This document shows, piece after piece, positions 1 to 12,092 of a stretch of DNA of 64,000 bases. Under the pieces are notes generated by a model, which searched no databases, was not told where the DNA came from, and saw only the letters and a program-made list of their open reading frames with translations. Source of the stretch: Hydractinia symbiolongicarpus. Its lineage: Eukaryota > Cnidaria > Hydrozoa > Anthoathecata > Hydractiniidae. The position numbers and the translations under genes were made by a program. The stretch lies in the NCBI RefSeq assembly GCF_029227915.1, contig NC_079879.1:10168001-10232000 (forward strand), written 5' to 3'. How positions within the stretch are numbered: position 1 is the first letter of the stretch; each line of letters starts with the position of its first letter.

Positions 1-1082
1 CCACCGCTTATTTTTTACATACGAAAATTTTTTTGCCGACCACCTTTTTTTGCTGTTTTTTTTCCTTGTTGCTAACTTTTAACAGCTCAATGCAATTACT
101 ATTTGAGATTGACTAAATGAAACTCTTTTATATACCTATAACAATTCTTTAAAATCTAAAATTTCTTGATCATTTTTGTCTAGAAATTGGTCGGCAAAAA
201 GTACGTAAATTCAAAAATTTACTCCGCGCAATGGAACAAATATTTTTGCCGACTTTTTATTTTTGCGAATACTAAGAGCTCTAAATTATTATTGATGTAG
301 CTCATTAATTCTCAAAATTAAGTAAATTTTGAGAAGCGTTGCATTTTGCACGTCTTAAATATCGCAACTCCCACTGCATGATGGTTAAACATTAGATTTA
401 CCGCAAATTGCAGTTTTCTAATACCTATTTCTTATATACGCAGAAGTTTCAATGAAAAAAGATGACACTTGCAGGCTCAATATTTAATATTTTATAATTA
501 CACATTCATTCTAAAAAAAACCATATTGAAATACTAACGTGAAAAGATTAAGCAACCTAGTCTACTAGACTTTTTCTATTTTAATATATAAATACTCCTT
601 CGAAAATTTGGTAGATTATATGATTGATCCTTAATATTTCTTCCACCAAGGATTTAAATAAACAAACTTGGACATTAGCATAACTGATGTAACGTTGTGT
701 CCGAAATTGTAATTTTTTAAGCAATTTTCCTTTTGGAAAAAATCAGAGAAATATTTGCTTAGCTGTTAGTACCTCCAATAAAAGATTTATAAAGTATATT
801 TTTCCGACCAATTGTTTTTGCTTTAACAGCAAACTACCAAAGAAATTTTTGTGGAATATTTAAAATTCTGAATAATGTTTTTATATAGGTTGCACTGTGA
901 GAAAAAGAACATCTGAAGTAATTACATGACGAGTATATTAAAGCCATCTCTTAAAAGTTCAGCTAAAGCAGTCACTGACAATATCATGCTAACTATTTGG
1001 CCATGTATAAACAGACTCAACACTGAGTTTTTATCGCTGAAGCTTTACCAGCTTAACTTCCATACAGAAATTCTAAGAGGAA
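1..1082. other. Non-coding, AT-rich stretch before the first receptor gene
   Basis: I see no open frame with protein-like composition and no repeat ends here. The first 300 bases carry several copies of short words such as 'ttgccgac', which suggests a worn dispersed repeat. The last part is probably the 5' flank or untranslated leader of the receptor gene that starts at 1083. Confidence 0.4.
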
Positions 1083-2081
1083 ATGTTTTATTTGCAAATT
1101 GAAATTTCTATTCTAATCGCACCTATTGTGCTGCATTGTTTTGGATTATATCTCCTTCGCTGCGCGGGTACTTCGAAATTAGAATCGAATACTCGAATAC
1201 ACTTAATCAATTTAAGTTTATCAGAATTAGCTGTGTTGATTTTAGGAATGGTTCGTCGCATTTTAATCCTTTGTAAGCTGGATTCATTGGTGATTTATTA
1301 CGTAATGGTGTTTGAATATTTTGGAGCCACTGTTCTGTATCTGGTTGTAATGACTTTATTAACATTGGATAGATTTTTAAAACTGTACTTAAACATAAAG
1401 TACAAATTATACTGGCATAAAAGTAGAACTAAAAAAATTATCAGTTTGTTATGGTTATCGCTCATTGCGGCAACATCATTGTATGCAATTTTCGTGGAAC
1501 ATGACAAGGATAGTTTAAGATCAAGGTGTTATCTATATTTTTATCCAATCTGCGAAGGATTGTTTCTAGTTGTGGCTGTTTGCACCTACCATTATGCATT
1601 AAGAGAAATGGAAACATCAATATTTCGGAAACGAAACTCAAGTAGAAAGTCCACGGTATCACGAAAGAACTTTCAAAAATCTTATGGAAAGAATGCCAAA
1701 GTAATTTCACGTCGCTTGGATATGAGAATAAAAAGATCCCGAAAAGGAATCTGGATGATAGCTTTGATAATTATTACTTTCATTATGTTTCATGTTACTA
1801 CAGATCAAATATTCTTTTATTTAACCATTTTTGAGACAAAAACTCAGAAATGGTTTATCTGCATGAGTTCTGTTGTGTACAGCCTGGGGTTATGTCTAGA
1901 CATAATCATATATATTTTTGCAACACCTTGCATTAGAAAGATAATGATGAAAAAGCTGGGTTGCCGATGTAACGGTAAACAAAAAAAATACAGCACAAAG
2001 AGGACCTTACCAACACAAGTACAAAAAGAAAAACAGATCATGGCCAGCACTGTTATTGCTAATATAAATCCAGCTACTTGA
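1083..2081 (+). CDS. Rhodopsin-like seven-transmembrane receptor, lineage-specific family (member 1)
   Basis: This 332-residue intronless frame has seven hydrophobic segments at about residues 5-27, 42-65, 75-100, 118-137, 150-172, 222-250 and 258-280. Class A landmarks are present in altered form: LSLSE in helix 2 (Glu where Asp2.50 is usual), LDRF at the end of helix 3 in place of DRY, and LDIIIYIF in helix 7 in place of NPxxY. The tail is short and basic with two cysteines (CRC), a possible palmitoylation site. The N-terminus is only a few residues long with no signal peptide. It shares its motif pattern (LSLSE, DRF, DQI-FYL, D-IIYIF) with the three minus-strand receptors 42-54 kb away but is much more diverged. 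Ligand and G-protein partner cannot be read from sequence. It should sit in the plasma membrane. The start chosen is the first ATG of the frame, just upstream of helix 1. Confidence 0.82.
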   Translation: MFYLQIEISILIAPIVLHCFGLYLLRCAGTSKLESNTRIHLINLSLSELAVLILGMVRRILILCKLDSLVIYYVMVFEYFGATVLYLVVMTLLTLDRFLKLYLNIKYKLYWHKSRTKKIISLLWLSLIAATSLYAIFVEHDKDSLRSRCYLYFYPICEGLFLVVAVCTYHYALREMETSIFRKRNSSRKSTVSRKNFQKSYGKNAKVISRRLDMRIKRSRKGIWMIALIIITFIMFHVTTDQIFFYLTIFETKTQKWFICMSSVVYSLGLCLDIIIYIFATPCIRKIMMKKLGCRCNGKQKKYSTKRTLPTQVQKEKQIMASTVIANINPAT

Positions 2082-2850
2082 ATTACATTAAATTATATAT
2101 GCATCGTCAAATGTAGCGCGCACAGACCAGAAAATCGCTATTTGAGATACCATGTTAGACCTTATAACAGCTATCAACTTTTGTTTGAATATAACTGGAC
2201 TGTATCAGGAAGAAAAATAGTACCAGACGGAGGTTTCTTTTACAACAAAGTACCTTCTTTCAACGAATTAGATGAGTATTATCGATAAAAAATGTTCAAA
2301 TAAATACAACGTTATTTTTTGCTAAGCATCCGTGGCTTATACAATTGTACATTTTCCTTAAACAATTTACAATCCCTTTAAATAATATAAAGAAAAACAA
2401 GATAGCTGACCAGCTATGAAGCTGTGGAACGGAGATTCTGAAATACAACTGTTATTTCGCTTATCTGCCACGGTCAAAACGTAACCCAGGCTACTTCGTC
2501 GTTCTTAGCTTTTTTTTTTCTTTTTCAATTTGCAATATTAGCAAAGCTTTCTTGACCGACGTTCCAATTTTGAAAAGTCCTGCGAACACGGCGGATTCCT
2601 ACAACAGTGACTTTAGGCGAACCGCGCCAGCACGCATATCAAGAAAGCGAAAAACCTAGGGGAATAAATTGCTGGGAATTTTAAGAACTGGGTGCTAGTT
2701 TTGCTTATGCCAGATTAGGGGCTTGCATTAACAATTATAATACATTCCCGCGTTACCTCTAGGTTGAAACGAATCATAAAATGCGTTCTGTAAAATATTA
2801 ACTGTTATAGGTTTTCTGCATAATTAGTTCGCATTAAGTTTTTTTTTAAA
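2082..2850. other. Intergenic stretch, no gene seen
   Basis: Presumably the 3' untranslated region of the receptor at 1083 followed by spacer. Part of it (about 2430-2660) is richer in G+C than its surroundings but has no long open frame and no RNA fold that I recognise. Confidence 0.35.
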
Positions 2851-2964
2851 CTAGTCGTTAGCCCGTGGAAAAATCCACGGGTTCGCCCGTCGCAGCTAAG
2901 CTACCATTTTGCGTGACAGACAGACAGACGGACGGACAGACGTATACGGGCATTATAATATAGA
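2851..2964 (-). mobile_element. Short non-autonomous Helitron-like element (114 bp)
   Basis: Read on the minus strand it begins TCTATATTATAATG at 2964, has a CAGA/CGGA-rich block (read as GTCTGTCTG), and ends with a hairpin CCCGTGGA-TTTT-TCCACGGG followed seven bases later by CTAG at 2851-2854. The next base is T. TC at the start, a hairpin shortly before CTRR, and insertion before T are the accepted marks of canonical Helitron ends. There is no coding capacity. It abuts a second copy directly. Confidence 0.6.
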
Positions 2965-3085
2965 AGTCGTTAGACCGTGGAAAAATCCACGGGGTCGCCC
3001 GTCCTTTATATATCACATTTCGTGTTTCCGTTACGGGACGCGGTAACCCTTTTGAACAGACAGAATACGGCTATTATTAAAGAGA
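2965..3085 (-). mobile_element. Short non-autonomous Helitron-like element (121 bp), second of a tandem pair
   Basis: The minus strand starts TCTCTTTAATAATAGCCG at 3085, preceded by A, and ends in the hairpin CCCGTGGA/TCCACGG. The terminal CTAG is reduced to CT where the element meets the start of its neighbour at 2964. The body differs from that of the first copy, so this is not a simple local duplication. Confidence 0.55.
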
Positions 3086-3677
3086 TAAATGTAAATTATT
3101 CAAAATGGTTTTTCGCTGCAAGAGTTTCACCAAGGAAAATAATTGAGCAAAAATGTAGTAAGTGAATGAGTTTAATAAAATACCAAGAAATGGGAAAGAG
3201 TGTTGTTAGAGCATTCAGATTCGAATACACGGTACCAAAAAGAAGTCCTTAACCATTGTTTTATTACTTGCCAAGGAAATCTGACTAACCAGCATAAAAA
3301 CAATACATTAACATAATAATGTCCGAATATGTATTTAAATAAATGATCCCCATGTTATCTCGTATCATTTGTCTTATATTAATTTTTGTAGGAAATATGT
3401 AAGCATATCAAATTATGAACACGTACTTTAAAACAATGATAAAAGAGTTCAGTAAAACAAAACAAACAACAAACAGAACGTGATAAATTTCTATGGAGCA
3501 ATTTTTGTGGACTGCAGCAAGCTGAGTAAAAAATTATAAACTGAAATGTCAATAAGAAATATCAGAACAAAATGTAAACAAACAAAAAATATAACTTTTT
3601 AAATTAGTTCAAGCAAGCATACCATTTAAGCAAGCATAACATAACAAAAAACATGATAGTTCAGTTGAATAAGTAAG
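3086..3677. other. Spacer that should contain the 3' end of the Helentron-type element
   Basis: No gene seen. The autonomous rolling-circle element read on the minus strand must end somewhere in this interval, but I could not fix its terminal hairpin. Short direct repeats ('aagcaagcata') occur near 3610-3640. Confidence 0.3.
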
Positions 3678-4995
3678 TCAATCTTCCTCATCGTTTTTCC
3701 CGTCGAGTAATACCATTTCTTCTTCTTCACTAATAAAATTTTGTGATGTCACATTGTCTTGCTCTTTTTCTTTTAGGCACATCTTAATGGAGTTATCCTC
3801 TTTTAGCCTTATCTCAATTATCGAGTTATCCCGCTGATCAAACTTAACTATAACATTTGCCTTGATCATTTTTTTGGCTAGTGGAATCTTTTTGCAACAC
3901 GGAATGCCAAAACACTTCTCCAACAAGCTAGGTGAACAATCTAAGACAAGTTTGCCAGTATCGCCTTCTGCAGTAAAACCAATGTTGGAGTGCTTTCGAC
4001 ACTGCGAGGCATCTGTCATGGTGCAACAATTATTGCATATGGTATAGTCCTTCTCAACTTCAAGGTCATTGGATTTGCATGAAGGACACTGGAATTTTTC
4101 TGAAAAACTTTTTAAATCTACACTAGTTATGGTGAAATGTGAAGTACAATCTGTTACTGTTACTGCTTCGTCGTTTATTTCTAATGGATCCACAGTTCTT
4201 AGTTTGGTGAATGGGGTGGCTTTCAAGAACCGATTGATCATATATTTTGATACCCTTAGTTCTGTTAAAATATATGTTTCCTTGTTTTTCACTTGCCCAC
4301 ATTGTTCATTATAAAACGTGATTGGCAGTTTTTCGCTTGTTTCGTCAATAAGAATGGCATTGCGATATGACATATTTTTTCCATTCTTGTCTGTCAGCGC
4401 CTTAGTTTCACTCAGTTCATATAGATATGCTTTTGTGTTTACGATTTCATACAGCATCGATTCATTAAGAATTGCTGGAAAAGTTTTGAGAACAACTTCA
4501 GGGGTCTGCAGTTCAAAAGATGGAGCAAGCTTTTTCACAGATGAAAAATCTGTTATAATGATGTCATTAGTGTCGCTCCTTTTGTATTTTTTTATTTCAC
4601 ATCCAGTGAGATCTTTGTGAACTTCTGATACCAGTTTATGTTTTTCAGGGGAAAAACAAACTGTTCGTTCCATTTTGTCCTCTGTGTTTAGAAGGAAATC
4701 AAAGTATTTCCTCTTTGGATTGTTTTTAGCAGTTTTAATTGGTGATACATTCGTAACATACCCAACAATAGAATTATCTGAAAAAACAAAATCTATAAAT
4801 TCTATCTATAAATTCCTGCCAAATATAAGAATACTGACACTGACATTTATATTTTTATATAAGATTAAAGTTTATGACCTAAATTATGTAGTTTGTTTTC
4901 TTAACACTTTACAAATGCTTAAACGGATCCTTTAAAATGGTAAAGAAAGATATCTTACCAAGACGTTTTTTTGGTGTTTTCTGTTCTGACGACAT
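3678..4995 (-). CDS. RPA1-like single-stranded-DNA-binding protein of the Helentron (two exons)
   Basis: The coding sequence joins exon 1 (4959-4995, giving MSSEQKTPKKRL plus one base) to exon 2 (3678-4777) across a 181-bp intron with GTAAGA donor and TTTTCAG acceptor. The result is 378 residues. Just after the junction the text IVGYVTNVSPIK reads as the first strands of an OB fold. Further on there is a second OB-like region and, around residue 245, a zinc ribbon (CPSCKSN, then CNNCC) as in the C-terminal domain of RPA1. The end is acidic. Animal and plant Helentrons often carry such a gene, thought to coat single-stranded DNA during rolling-circle transfer. Starting at the internal ATG at 4673 would cut off the first OB strand, so I prefer the spliced start. 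No internal stop is present, unlike the neighbouring Rep-helicase gene. Confidence 0.8.
4778..4958 (-). other. Intron of the RPA-like gene
   Basis: On the minus strand the sequence begins GTAAGATA and ends TTTTTTCAG. Splicing joins CTT-G to AT-AAT and keeps the frame open from the ATG at 4995 to the stop at 3678. Confidence 0.75.
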
Positions 4996-5108
4996 CTATA
5001 AATAAATAAAATAGACATAAATATATAAATATAATGTAAATGAAGTCCCTGATTTTGGAATAAATACAATAAATTTAAACAAAAAGATATTAGACATATT
5101 GTATCAAG

Positions 5109-8100
5109 CTACCAATGTTTGATTTGCACAGAAATTGCACAATGATCTGAGTAATATACAGGTATAATAGCAACAGACAAATTTTCAATATTGTGAAATT
5201 CATTATTTACATATACATGATCTATAAGACCACCAAGTATATGCGTTGGCTCGGTGACCAAAAGTTTGTAATTTAATTCATTCATCCTAGTAAGAACAGG
5301 TGGAAGTATGTCACAGAGTGCATTTGAATTAAAATCTCCTAACACAAAATCTGGTTTATGAAGTTCTACAAGATTTGAAACATAATCTGCAAAACGCTGT
5401 GGGTGGCAATTGTTACTTTTATAAAACAAAATTAGGGAGATAAAATGGTCACTGGTTGAAAAAAACTCGAGATATAGAGCACTTTGCAATCGCAAAATAT
5501 TACATTGAAGATATTGTTTTTTAAGAAAAGCTAAGCTTTTAAATCGATCTGTATTGTTATGCAAAAATAAGTCATGCTCTAAAAAATGCTCTTGCAAGGT
5601 TGGATGAAGTGAATTATCTAACAACTGTGTCTCAGTTAGGCATACAACATCGGCATTAGTTAGTCGAATGTCGTGACTTAAGTCAAGAGCATGTTTGGAC
5701 AGTGACCTAATGTTTAGCAATGCAAATTGAAAGGTGTCTGCAAGAGGTTGTATTTTGTCAATTGACAAAGCAGATTCAGTTTTTAGTCTGGTGTATTCTT
5801 CTGAAACCTTAGGATCAGCTCTGCATGCTTCTAATGTTGGTATACCCTCAATGTGAATATGGGCCAATTTTTTTACTCTGCTCAATGCTACATAGATCTG
5901 ACCGAAGTTAAAAGTTTTTTGTTTTAATAACTTGAATGAAACCATTTTCAGGAAATTTGTCAAGGGAATTAATGACAATGTTTTCACCTTCTAATTTACT
6001 AAGTTTTGACAAATTCAGTTGGTCTTTTAAACTATTTTCTGCAAATAAATATATCGAGTCAACTGGTATGTTTTTTGCAATTCGTGAATTAAGAAGTAAC
6101 AAATCTTTGTCACCTACTTCTCCAATGCGTACATTATTTAGAAGTTTTATGAAACTATCATCTCCTTGCTGTCTCATAATTTCAGATAGCTCATACAGTT
6201 TAAATGATTTCCATGGATGACAAATATTAAGAAAGTCATGTTTAAATGGAGTGAATATCTTAGCCTCTTGAACCGGAGGAAGTTGGTATAGATCACCTAC
6301 AGCCAATATGGTCTTATTCGCAAATGGGTTATCAAGACTCATCTGGAATATCTCGCACAGTCTTTTGTGTATATGATATAATTTAACATTTGAAACCATG
6401 GAGATTTCATCAATTATAACAACATTAAGATGCGAATATTTGTCTCTAAATTTGCAACAAAGGTTGTCACTCAAATTGTGTAAATTCAAAGATTTTGATT
6501 TAGGAATTCCAAAAGCAGAGTTGATGGTGGTTCCATCTATGTTAATAGCTGCAACACCTGTAGGTGCTACTTTTAATACCTTGCATTTTTCAGGTGTACC
6601 TGAATATAAGTTAAACAGCTTTGATAAAGATTGATAAATAGTATTTATTAGGTAAGATTTTCCTACACCTGCACCACCAGTAACGAAAACTTGAAGAGGT
6701 TCTACCCTTCTGAAAGAATTACAATTTTGCTGCTTTACTTTGTTATTTGCCCATTCATACAAAAAATCAAAAAATAAGCGCTGTTGTTGATTTAATGACC
6801 GTATATTCTGCCTTAAGGTATCATCACTTATTAAATTATTAGAACTGATAGAATTATTAGAAACTGAATTAAACAAAACTGGCTGTTGATAGACTTCCTC
6901 TAAATTCAACTGATCAGTTTGTTCAGTTACAATTGTATCTTCAATCATTACATTATTAGATGCACTCATCCTCATATATGCAGCATTTACATCATCAGAA
7001 AAAGGTTCAAAAATACTTCTATTTACATTCACAACATCTAAGACTCCATGTTGTAACAGTTTTTCACAGTAACTATTATTAATAAGCAATTCTGTTTCTG
7101 AACGAAAGGGGAGAAACAAGAACAACAGATAATGAGCATGCCTTTCGGGGAACAAATCATTGTTTGGGATTGAATAACGCAAAATTTGTCTAACTTTCCT
7201 GCAAACTAACTTTTCCTTGCATGACATTAATGGTATAATACTGGGAAAATTACAGCCAGCTTGAGAATTCTCTGAAATATCTGCTGTAAGTATAACAGGT
7301 TGAAAATCACATAAAAACTAATTATCAATTTTATCATTTTTGACACAATAATGAGATAAAAACATAGCAAGACACATATCATCAACAGATGCATAACGTC
7401 CTGAACAAAAGTTACTATCAGGTCTATCCATGTAACGATCGATCATATTTTTTGCATATATATCAGTGCTTTCTGAATCAAGTTCATTTAACAATGCCTT
7501 TGGTTTGCATAATCTGATTCGTTCTGTTGGAATATTAGTATTAACAAAAATTGTTCTTGGAAAGCATTTTCGTAACCAAAGTTCTGGTAAAAAACACTAC
7601 AGCCTCTTGCAAGGACATTTGTCTTGATGTGGCATAAGCAGATGCCAATTTGTACATAGCTTCCCTGGTACGCAGTTTCATTGATTGTATCTCCTTACTT
7701 GCTTGAATAAGAGCCTGAGATGATTCAGACTCTGATTTCGAAAAGTATGAACACATATATGATACCGCTTTATAGTAATTGAACACTGGTTGTATGTCCA
7801 TATTAGCCTGCCAAGCTTTTAAAATATAAGGGTTATAGTTGTTAATGAAGCAAGAATCTGGAGGACGCTTTAAGTGTATTTCATAATCTGTTGAACTTGA
7901 AATTGACAAAGCGTGATAGTAATCTTTTTCTACTATATTTAATTCATTAAGGATGTCACTTATACTTATGGAATCACCCTTGTAACCTTGCTTGCTGGGA
8001 TCTAAATACTCATTTATATACGTCTTTACCCTGCTTAATATATTATTTCGCTCTGTCAAATCATTAAATTGTTCCTCAGTTGTTTTTTTACTTGAAATTG

Positions 8101-10389
8101 GACATGCTACAATAGTCCTTTGAGTAAAAAACCTGCCAAAATTATACCTACATGGTGTGTTTTTGTATTTGCGACAAGATTTTGAATGTTTGTGAGTCTG
8201 GTATTTTTTCACTAAATTGTATAACTCATTCTTTTCTCGTGGTAGGTAAGCATGGGTTGTAAAGTCTAAAAAATTAATGTAGTTAGAAATATTGCTCTCT
8301 GTCAGTGTAGGCGCATCTTTAACCCAAATGAAGGAATGAGTATGTTGAGTTCCACGAAATTGAAATTCCACACGTATAGCATAATATAAAATTTCCCCTA
8401 AAAGATTTGTTCTCAATAGTACATTTCGAAAAAGTAGTTCAACTCTATATTGAAGATGCCTTGCAACTAATACAGGGTTTTTGTTAAGTATTTCGCATCT
8501 TTCAAAGTAAGTCAAGTTGCTTATAGCTTCCTCAGAAAGGGGATTCATATCAAGTTTAGAAATGATGCTGACAAGCTCGTCCCATTGTAAATCGGCACAA
8601 GACAAAGTGAGAAAAAATGTGGGACAACCAAGTTGTCGAATCATGGCCAAGACTTCAAGTTGAAATCTTTTCCAATAGGCAGGTGTACCTTTTATCTGAT
8701 TCATGAAAACAAAAGCTTTGTTTGTTGAAACTAGTGATTGTATAGTTTCAGAATATCCTTGTTGTAACATACCTGCCGTTACATTGGCAGAACTCTTGCG
8801 CATTGCAATGGAAATCTGATTGTTAAAACTTAGTTGTTGCAAAACGAATTGAACAAAGAAAATGTAATCTGATGAAGATGCAAATGTTTGCTTATAGTGT
8901 AATAACCTCTGGTTAAAATACTTTACTGGTGAAAGTTTTACATCTCTTTCTACTTTATATCCGAATTCACCCAAACTAAAAAGAATAGGGAAGGAAAGCT
9001 CTTCACAATATTGATCATTTAAAATACTTGTTGGCACTTGTCCTTCACCAGGTGCAATCTCAAATATTTCAGTTGTAAGATGTTCTGGAATAATACACAT
9101 TTCCCCTGCTTGTTGGCGAAAAGAATCCAACGGATTAAAATCAGTCTCTAAATTATCATTGACAGTACTACTATCTAATTCAATGCATATTTCTTCATCA
9201 ACATGTAAATTAAGCAATTCTTCAGAAATGTTTGCTACATTGATATGTACATCACTATACAATTTGTTGTTTAATTTCAAATAAGTTAAAGCCTCTCCAA
9301 CTTTCGCAGGCGAAACAGGCTCATAATAGACATAGCCATTAAATTGCAATTTTTTTTTCAATTTAACTAAGAGTATACCAGAAGAATCAATATTCCTAGG
9401 AAGTGAATTGCAGGTGTTGTCAACGTCAACAGGAATATTACAAATAGCACCTTTAACTTTTGGCATTTGACCCTTTGACATTATTGCAATTTTCTTGAAT
9501 AAAATTCTCTTCGATATAAGCACTGCCTCTAACTTATTTAAGCATTTAAGTTCATTCGGAATATCATTGACATATAATTTATTAGCCATCGCTTGACAAG
9601 GAACTTTACCGTTTTTCACCTTTTGTTTACATGTATTACAAATATACAATAAGCCATTTTCTATTTGAATATTCTTATATATTTTGTTACCTATTTCACT
9701 GCATTTTAAAGGATCAAACACTACAACAGATTTTTTATACAAACATTGCCCACATATAACACATACATAACTTGGTCCTTCAAATATTTGTTGCCGAAAA
9801 CCCTTAATGCTAGTGTCAACAGTGTCTAATAAAAATGATAAATTTTTACAATTTGTAGCTGAGTTAGATTTGTTGTCAAACTTTTTCTTTGGACTAGAAA
9901 CAACTTTTAAAAAAGGGGCTTTATGGCCTTCAAGTATAACAGCTTTATCAGCCTCTGTCACATTCTCTACAGAAATCGAGATAAACTGAATATCATATTG
10001 TGTAGGGTTTATGGAATTATTATGGTATACCTTTGATATATATTTTGCGACTTCAAACAAATTAATAAACTTTAACACAACAGCAGTACCATCTGGGCAT
10101 GGTCTACCATTAGCATCTCTTGAATGAGAATCAATAATGTAATAATGACGATTGCATTTTAAAATTGACACTGCAACACCATTGATAATAAATATAATTC
10201 TTGTTTTATTTTTTAAATTTGACCTTAAATTAGAAATCAACTCATTAATAGAAGTAGCACTTGAAGTCACAAAAAAACCAAAACAGTTATGGTCAAAATT
10301 TACATCCATATTTACACCTTCAAGTGAAACAGTTCTAGGTAGTTCAGTGCATGTTAAAAATTGAGTTGTAATTTGCAGTTTGTACAAAT
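5109..10389 (-). pseudogene. Helentron Rep-helicase-EEP polyprotein, main part, with frame breaks
   Basis: The protein read down the minus strand starts inside the OTU-like domain. The catalytic-type His lies in IIDSHSRD near 10.12 kb. Next come C-x2-C pairs (CVICGQC; CNTC) of a DUF6570-like region, then the HUH motif (QHTHSFIWV, about 8.34 kb) and the paired tyrosines (YMCSYFSK, about 7.75 kb). The helicase has Walker A GGAGVGKS, Walker B VVIIDEIS and GDLYQLPP. GQIYVALSR (motif VI) follows in another frame, then an EEP domain with LNIRS, CLTET, LGDFN, IDHV and SDH all kept. Breaks are one extra base in a run of six A (7589-7594), an in-frame TAG (7318-7320), and a deletion with frame change near 5.93 kb that removes about 150 residues of the helicase, including motif V. 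The copy is therefore inactive, although its EEP domain looks complete. Confidence 0.85.
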
Positions 10390-10473
10390 CAGTCAGGGAA
10401 AACCTCTTAATTAAGCTGTACAGCTTAATTTGGATGTCAGCTTAATTAGGATGTATCATACAGCTTAATTAGG
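10390..10473 (+). repeat. Left terminal inverted repeat of the 5.86-kb transposon
   Basis: The sequence starts CAGTCAGGGA and contains four AGCTTAATTA/TTAATTAAGCT words. It matches the reverse complement of 16161-16244. Confidence 0.9.
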
Positions 10474-10819
10474 TGACATACATCTAAATTAGGAGGTAGA
10501 AAAAGTTTTTCCCCGATTTCTCGAAAAATGTAAATTTTAGCAGAATCACCGCCGCAGCTCTTTCATCATCAGTTTGACCACTACATTATAAAAAAAGAAT
10601 GGTATCTCCAGCACCCCGGGTTCAAAAGATATGGATAAAGAATGTTAGAAATCGCGAGCCCGGCGTCAAATAACGCGCCGGTCATGTAGTTTCATTTTAA
10701 CTTGTTCGAATTCATAATGGCAGCAACCTGAAAAAAAACCGCGAAATAACTTTGCTGCTGTGGGGACGGTTGTGTTGTTGCTATCCAATCCAAAGTGCAA
10801 TTAAATTTCAAACAATTAA

Positions 10820-12092
10820 AATGTCAATGTTCGATGAAAAACTGAATGAAATAAACACTAGTAATAATCGTAGTAGCAGTGGTGATGCAGCGAGAACGGC
10901 TCCAGATGAAAATAAAGAAACAAATGCAAAAAAAAACAAGACAAAGGGGTGTTAATTTGATTGCCAAAGCAAAAAAACGTGCAGACTGTAGGTACAAACG
11001 TCGAAAAGGCATACTGAGAAGTGCTTCATTATTAAAATTAACAACTAATGATGAAATATATTTGGAATTTTATAGGGAGAAAGAAAGTGTTCCAGCAAGA
11101 TTTTCAACCTCAAAAGAATTGATGCAGAAACATTTGAATAATTTGCTCTTATCCGACAACTTAACACTTCCTCCAGCAACACCCTTATTACCATCTATGC
11201 CATGGCTAGGAGGAACATATAGAGATAGAGATAGATGTGCATATTTTACATGGCTAGCCTCACAAATATCGAGGGATATACCCTGTCTATTATTTCCAGG
11301 AGGGGGCATGGCTTAGATGGAGAGTCCTAGAGTATTTAATGCTCACTTTGAGCTACGCAGACCCAATTAGTAGGGCCCACGCTCTACTAGACAACTCCCG
11401 ACAACATCCAACGGCCCACACAGTGTGCCATCTCCCCTATTTCCCTCACATGGCTTGGGTTAACCCGGGGCTATGGTAACATTCACTCGCCCATGTTGAA
11501 TCGCCGTCAAGAGGAATCGAACCCCGGTCTCCCGCACAGAGTACGAAAGCTATAACCACTAATCTACGGCGCCACATATACCAACATGTTGCTATCTCCA
11601 AATGAGGGTAGTGGGGGTAGTAACACATTCTCAGATGTTTTGTTGTCAAATTATCTTCACAACAATATTGATAATAACAATACTTATACTGACATTAACA
11701 ATAACAATAACGATGATGTTGTTGATAATAATGTTGTAAACACACCACAAAATATAGTACAAGATATCTTTCCTGTTAACAACAACGATGAAAGTAAAAC
11801 ATACAATGTCAACGAAATCGATTTTTTTAAAAATATATCACCATCAAATAATATTGAGGAGAGAACTGATGTAAATTGCAACATGTGTCACATCTGTGAA
11901 ATAGAACATGAAAAGGATTTAGACTCGACGTGGGTGAATTGCAACCGTAGAAACTGTGATTATTGGGTGCATGTAGTATGTGTTGGCATTGACATCAGTG
12001 ACAAATGGTTAAAAAATCTGAAATATTTTTGTCCAACCCATAATGCGGTTCGCGTGACTGCTGCACGAAAACGACTTTTTAAAAAGAAATAG
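10820..12092 (+). pseudogene. PHD-finger protein of the 5.86-kb transposon, split by a SINE and one frame break
   Basis: The frame opens at ATG 10820 (MSMFDEKL), shifts at a run of nine A (10928-10936), then reads a basic stretch (AKKRADCRYKRRKG) and a hydrophobic PLLPSMPWLGGT. There it is interrupted by a 352-bp SINE. Removing the SINE and one copy of its 7-bp duplication continues the frame at TNMLLSPNEG, through an Asn-rich linker to a C-terminal PHD-type finger at about 11883-12040: C-x2-C (CHIC), C...C-DYWVH-x2-C, then CPTH. The stop is at 12092. PHD fingers commonly read histone tails, so a role in chromatin-guided target choice or transcription is possible (inference). Eight A instead of nine would restore the frame, so the shift could be a homopolymer error, but the SINE split is real. 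Confidence 0.75.
11222..11573 (-). mobile_element. tRNA-derived SINE, 352 bp
   Basis: On the minus strand the first 75 bases look like a tRNA head: an A-box-like TAGATTAGTGG at about 11557-11567 and a perfect B box GGTTCGATTCC at 11513-11523. The body is unrelated to tRNA and ends in a TCTATCTCTATC simple repeat. ACATATA occurs on both sides (11215-11221 and 11574-11580). The element would be transcribed by RNA polymerase III and mobilised by a LINE in trans. I cannot name the parent tRNA or the LINE partner. Confidence 0.85.

Noticed and set aside
11495-11573. Possible true tRNA gene on the minus strand
   Set aside because: A- and B-box-like sequences are present, but the anticodon arm does not fold properly and target duplications flank a longer unit, so it is a SINE head.
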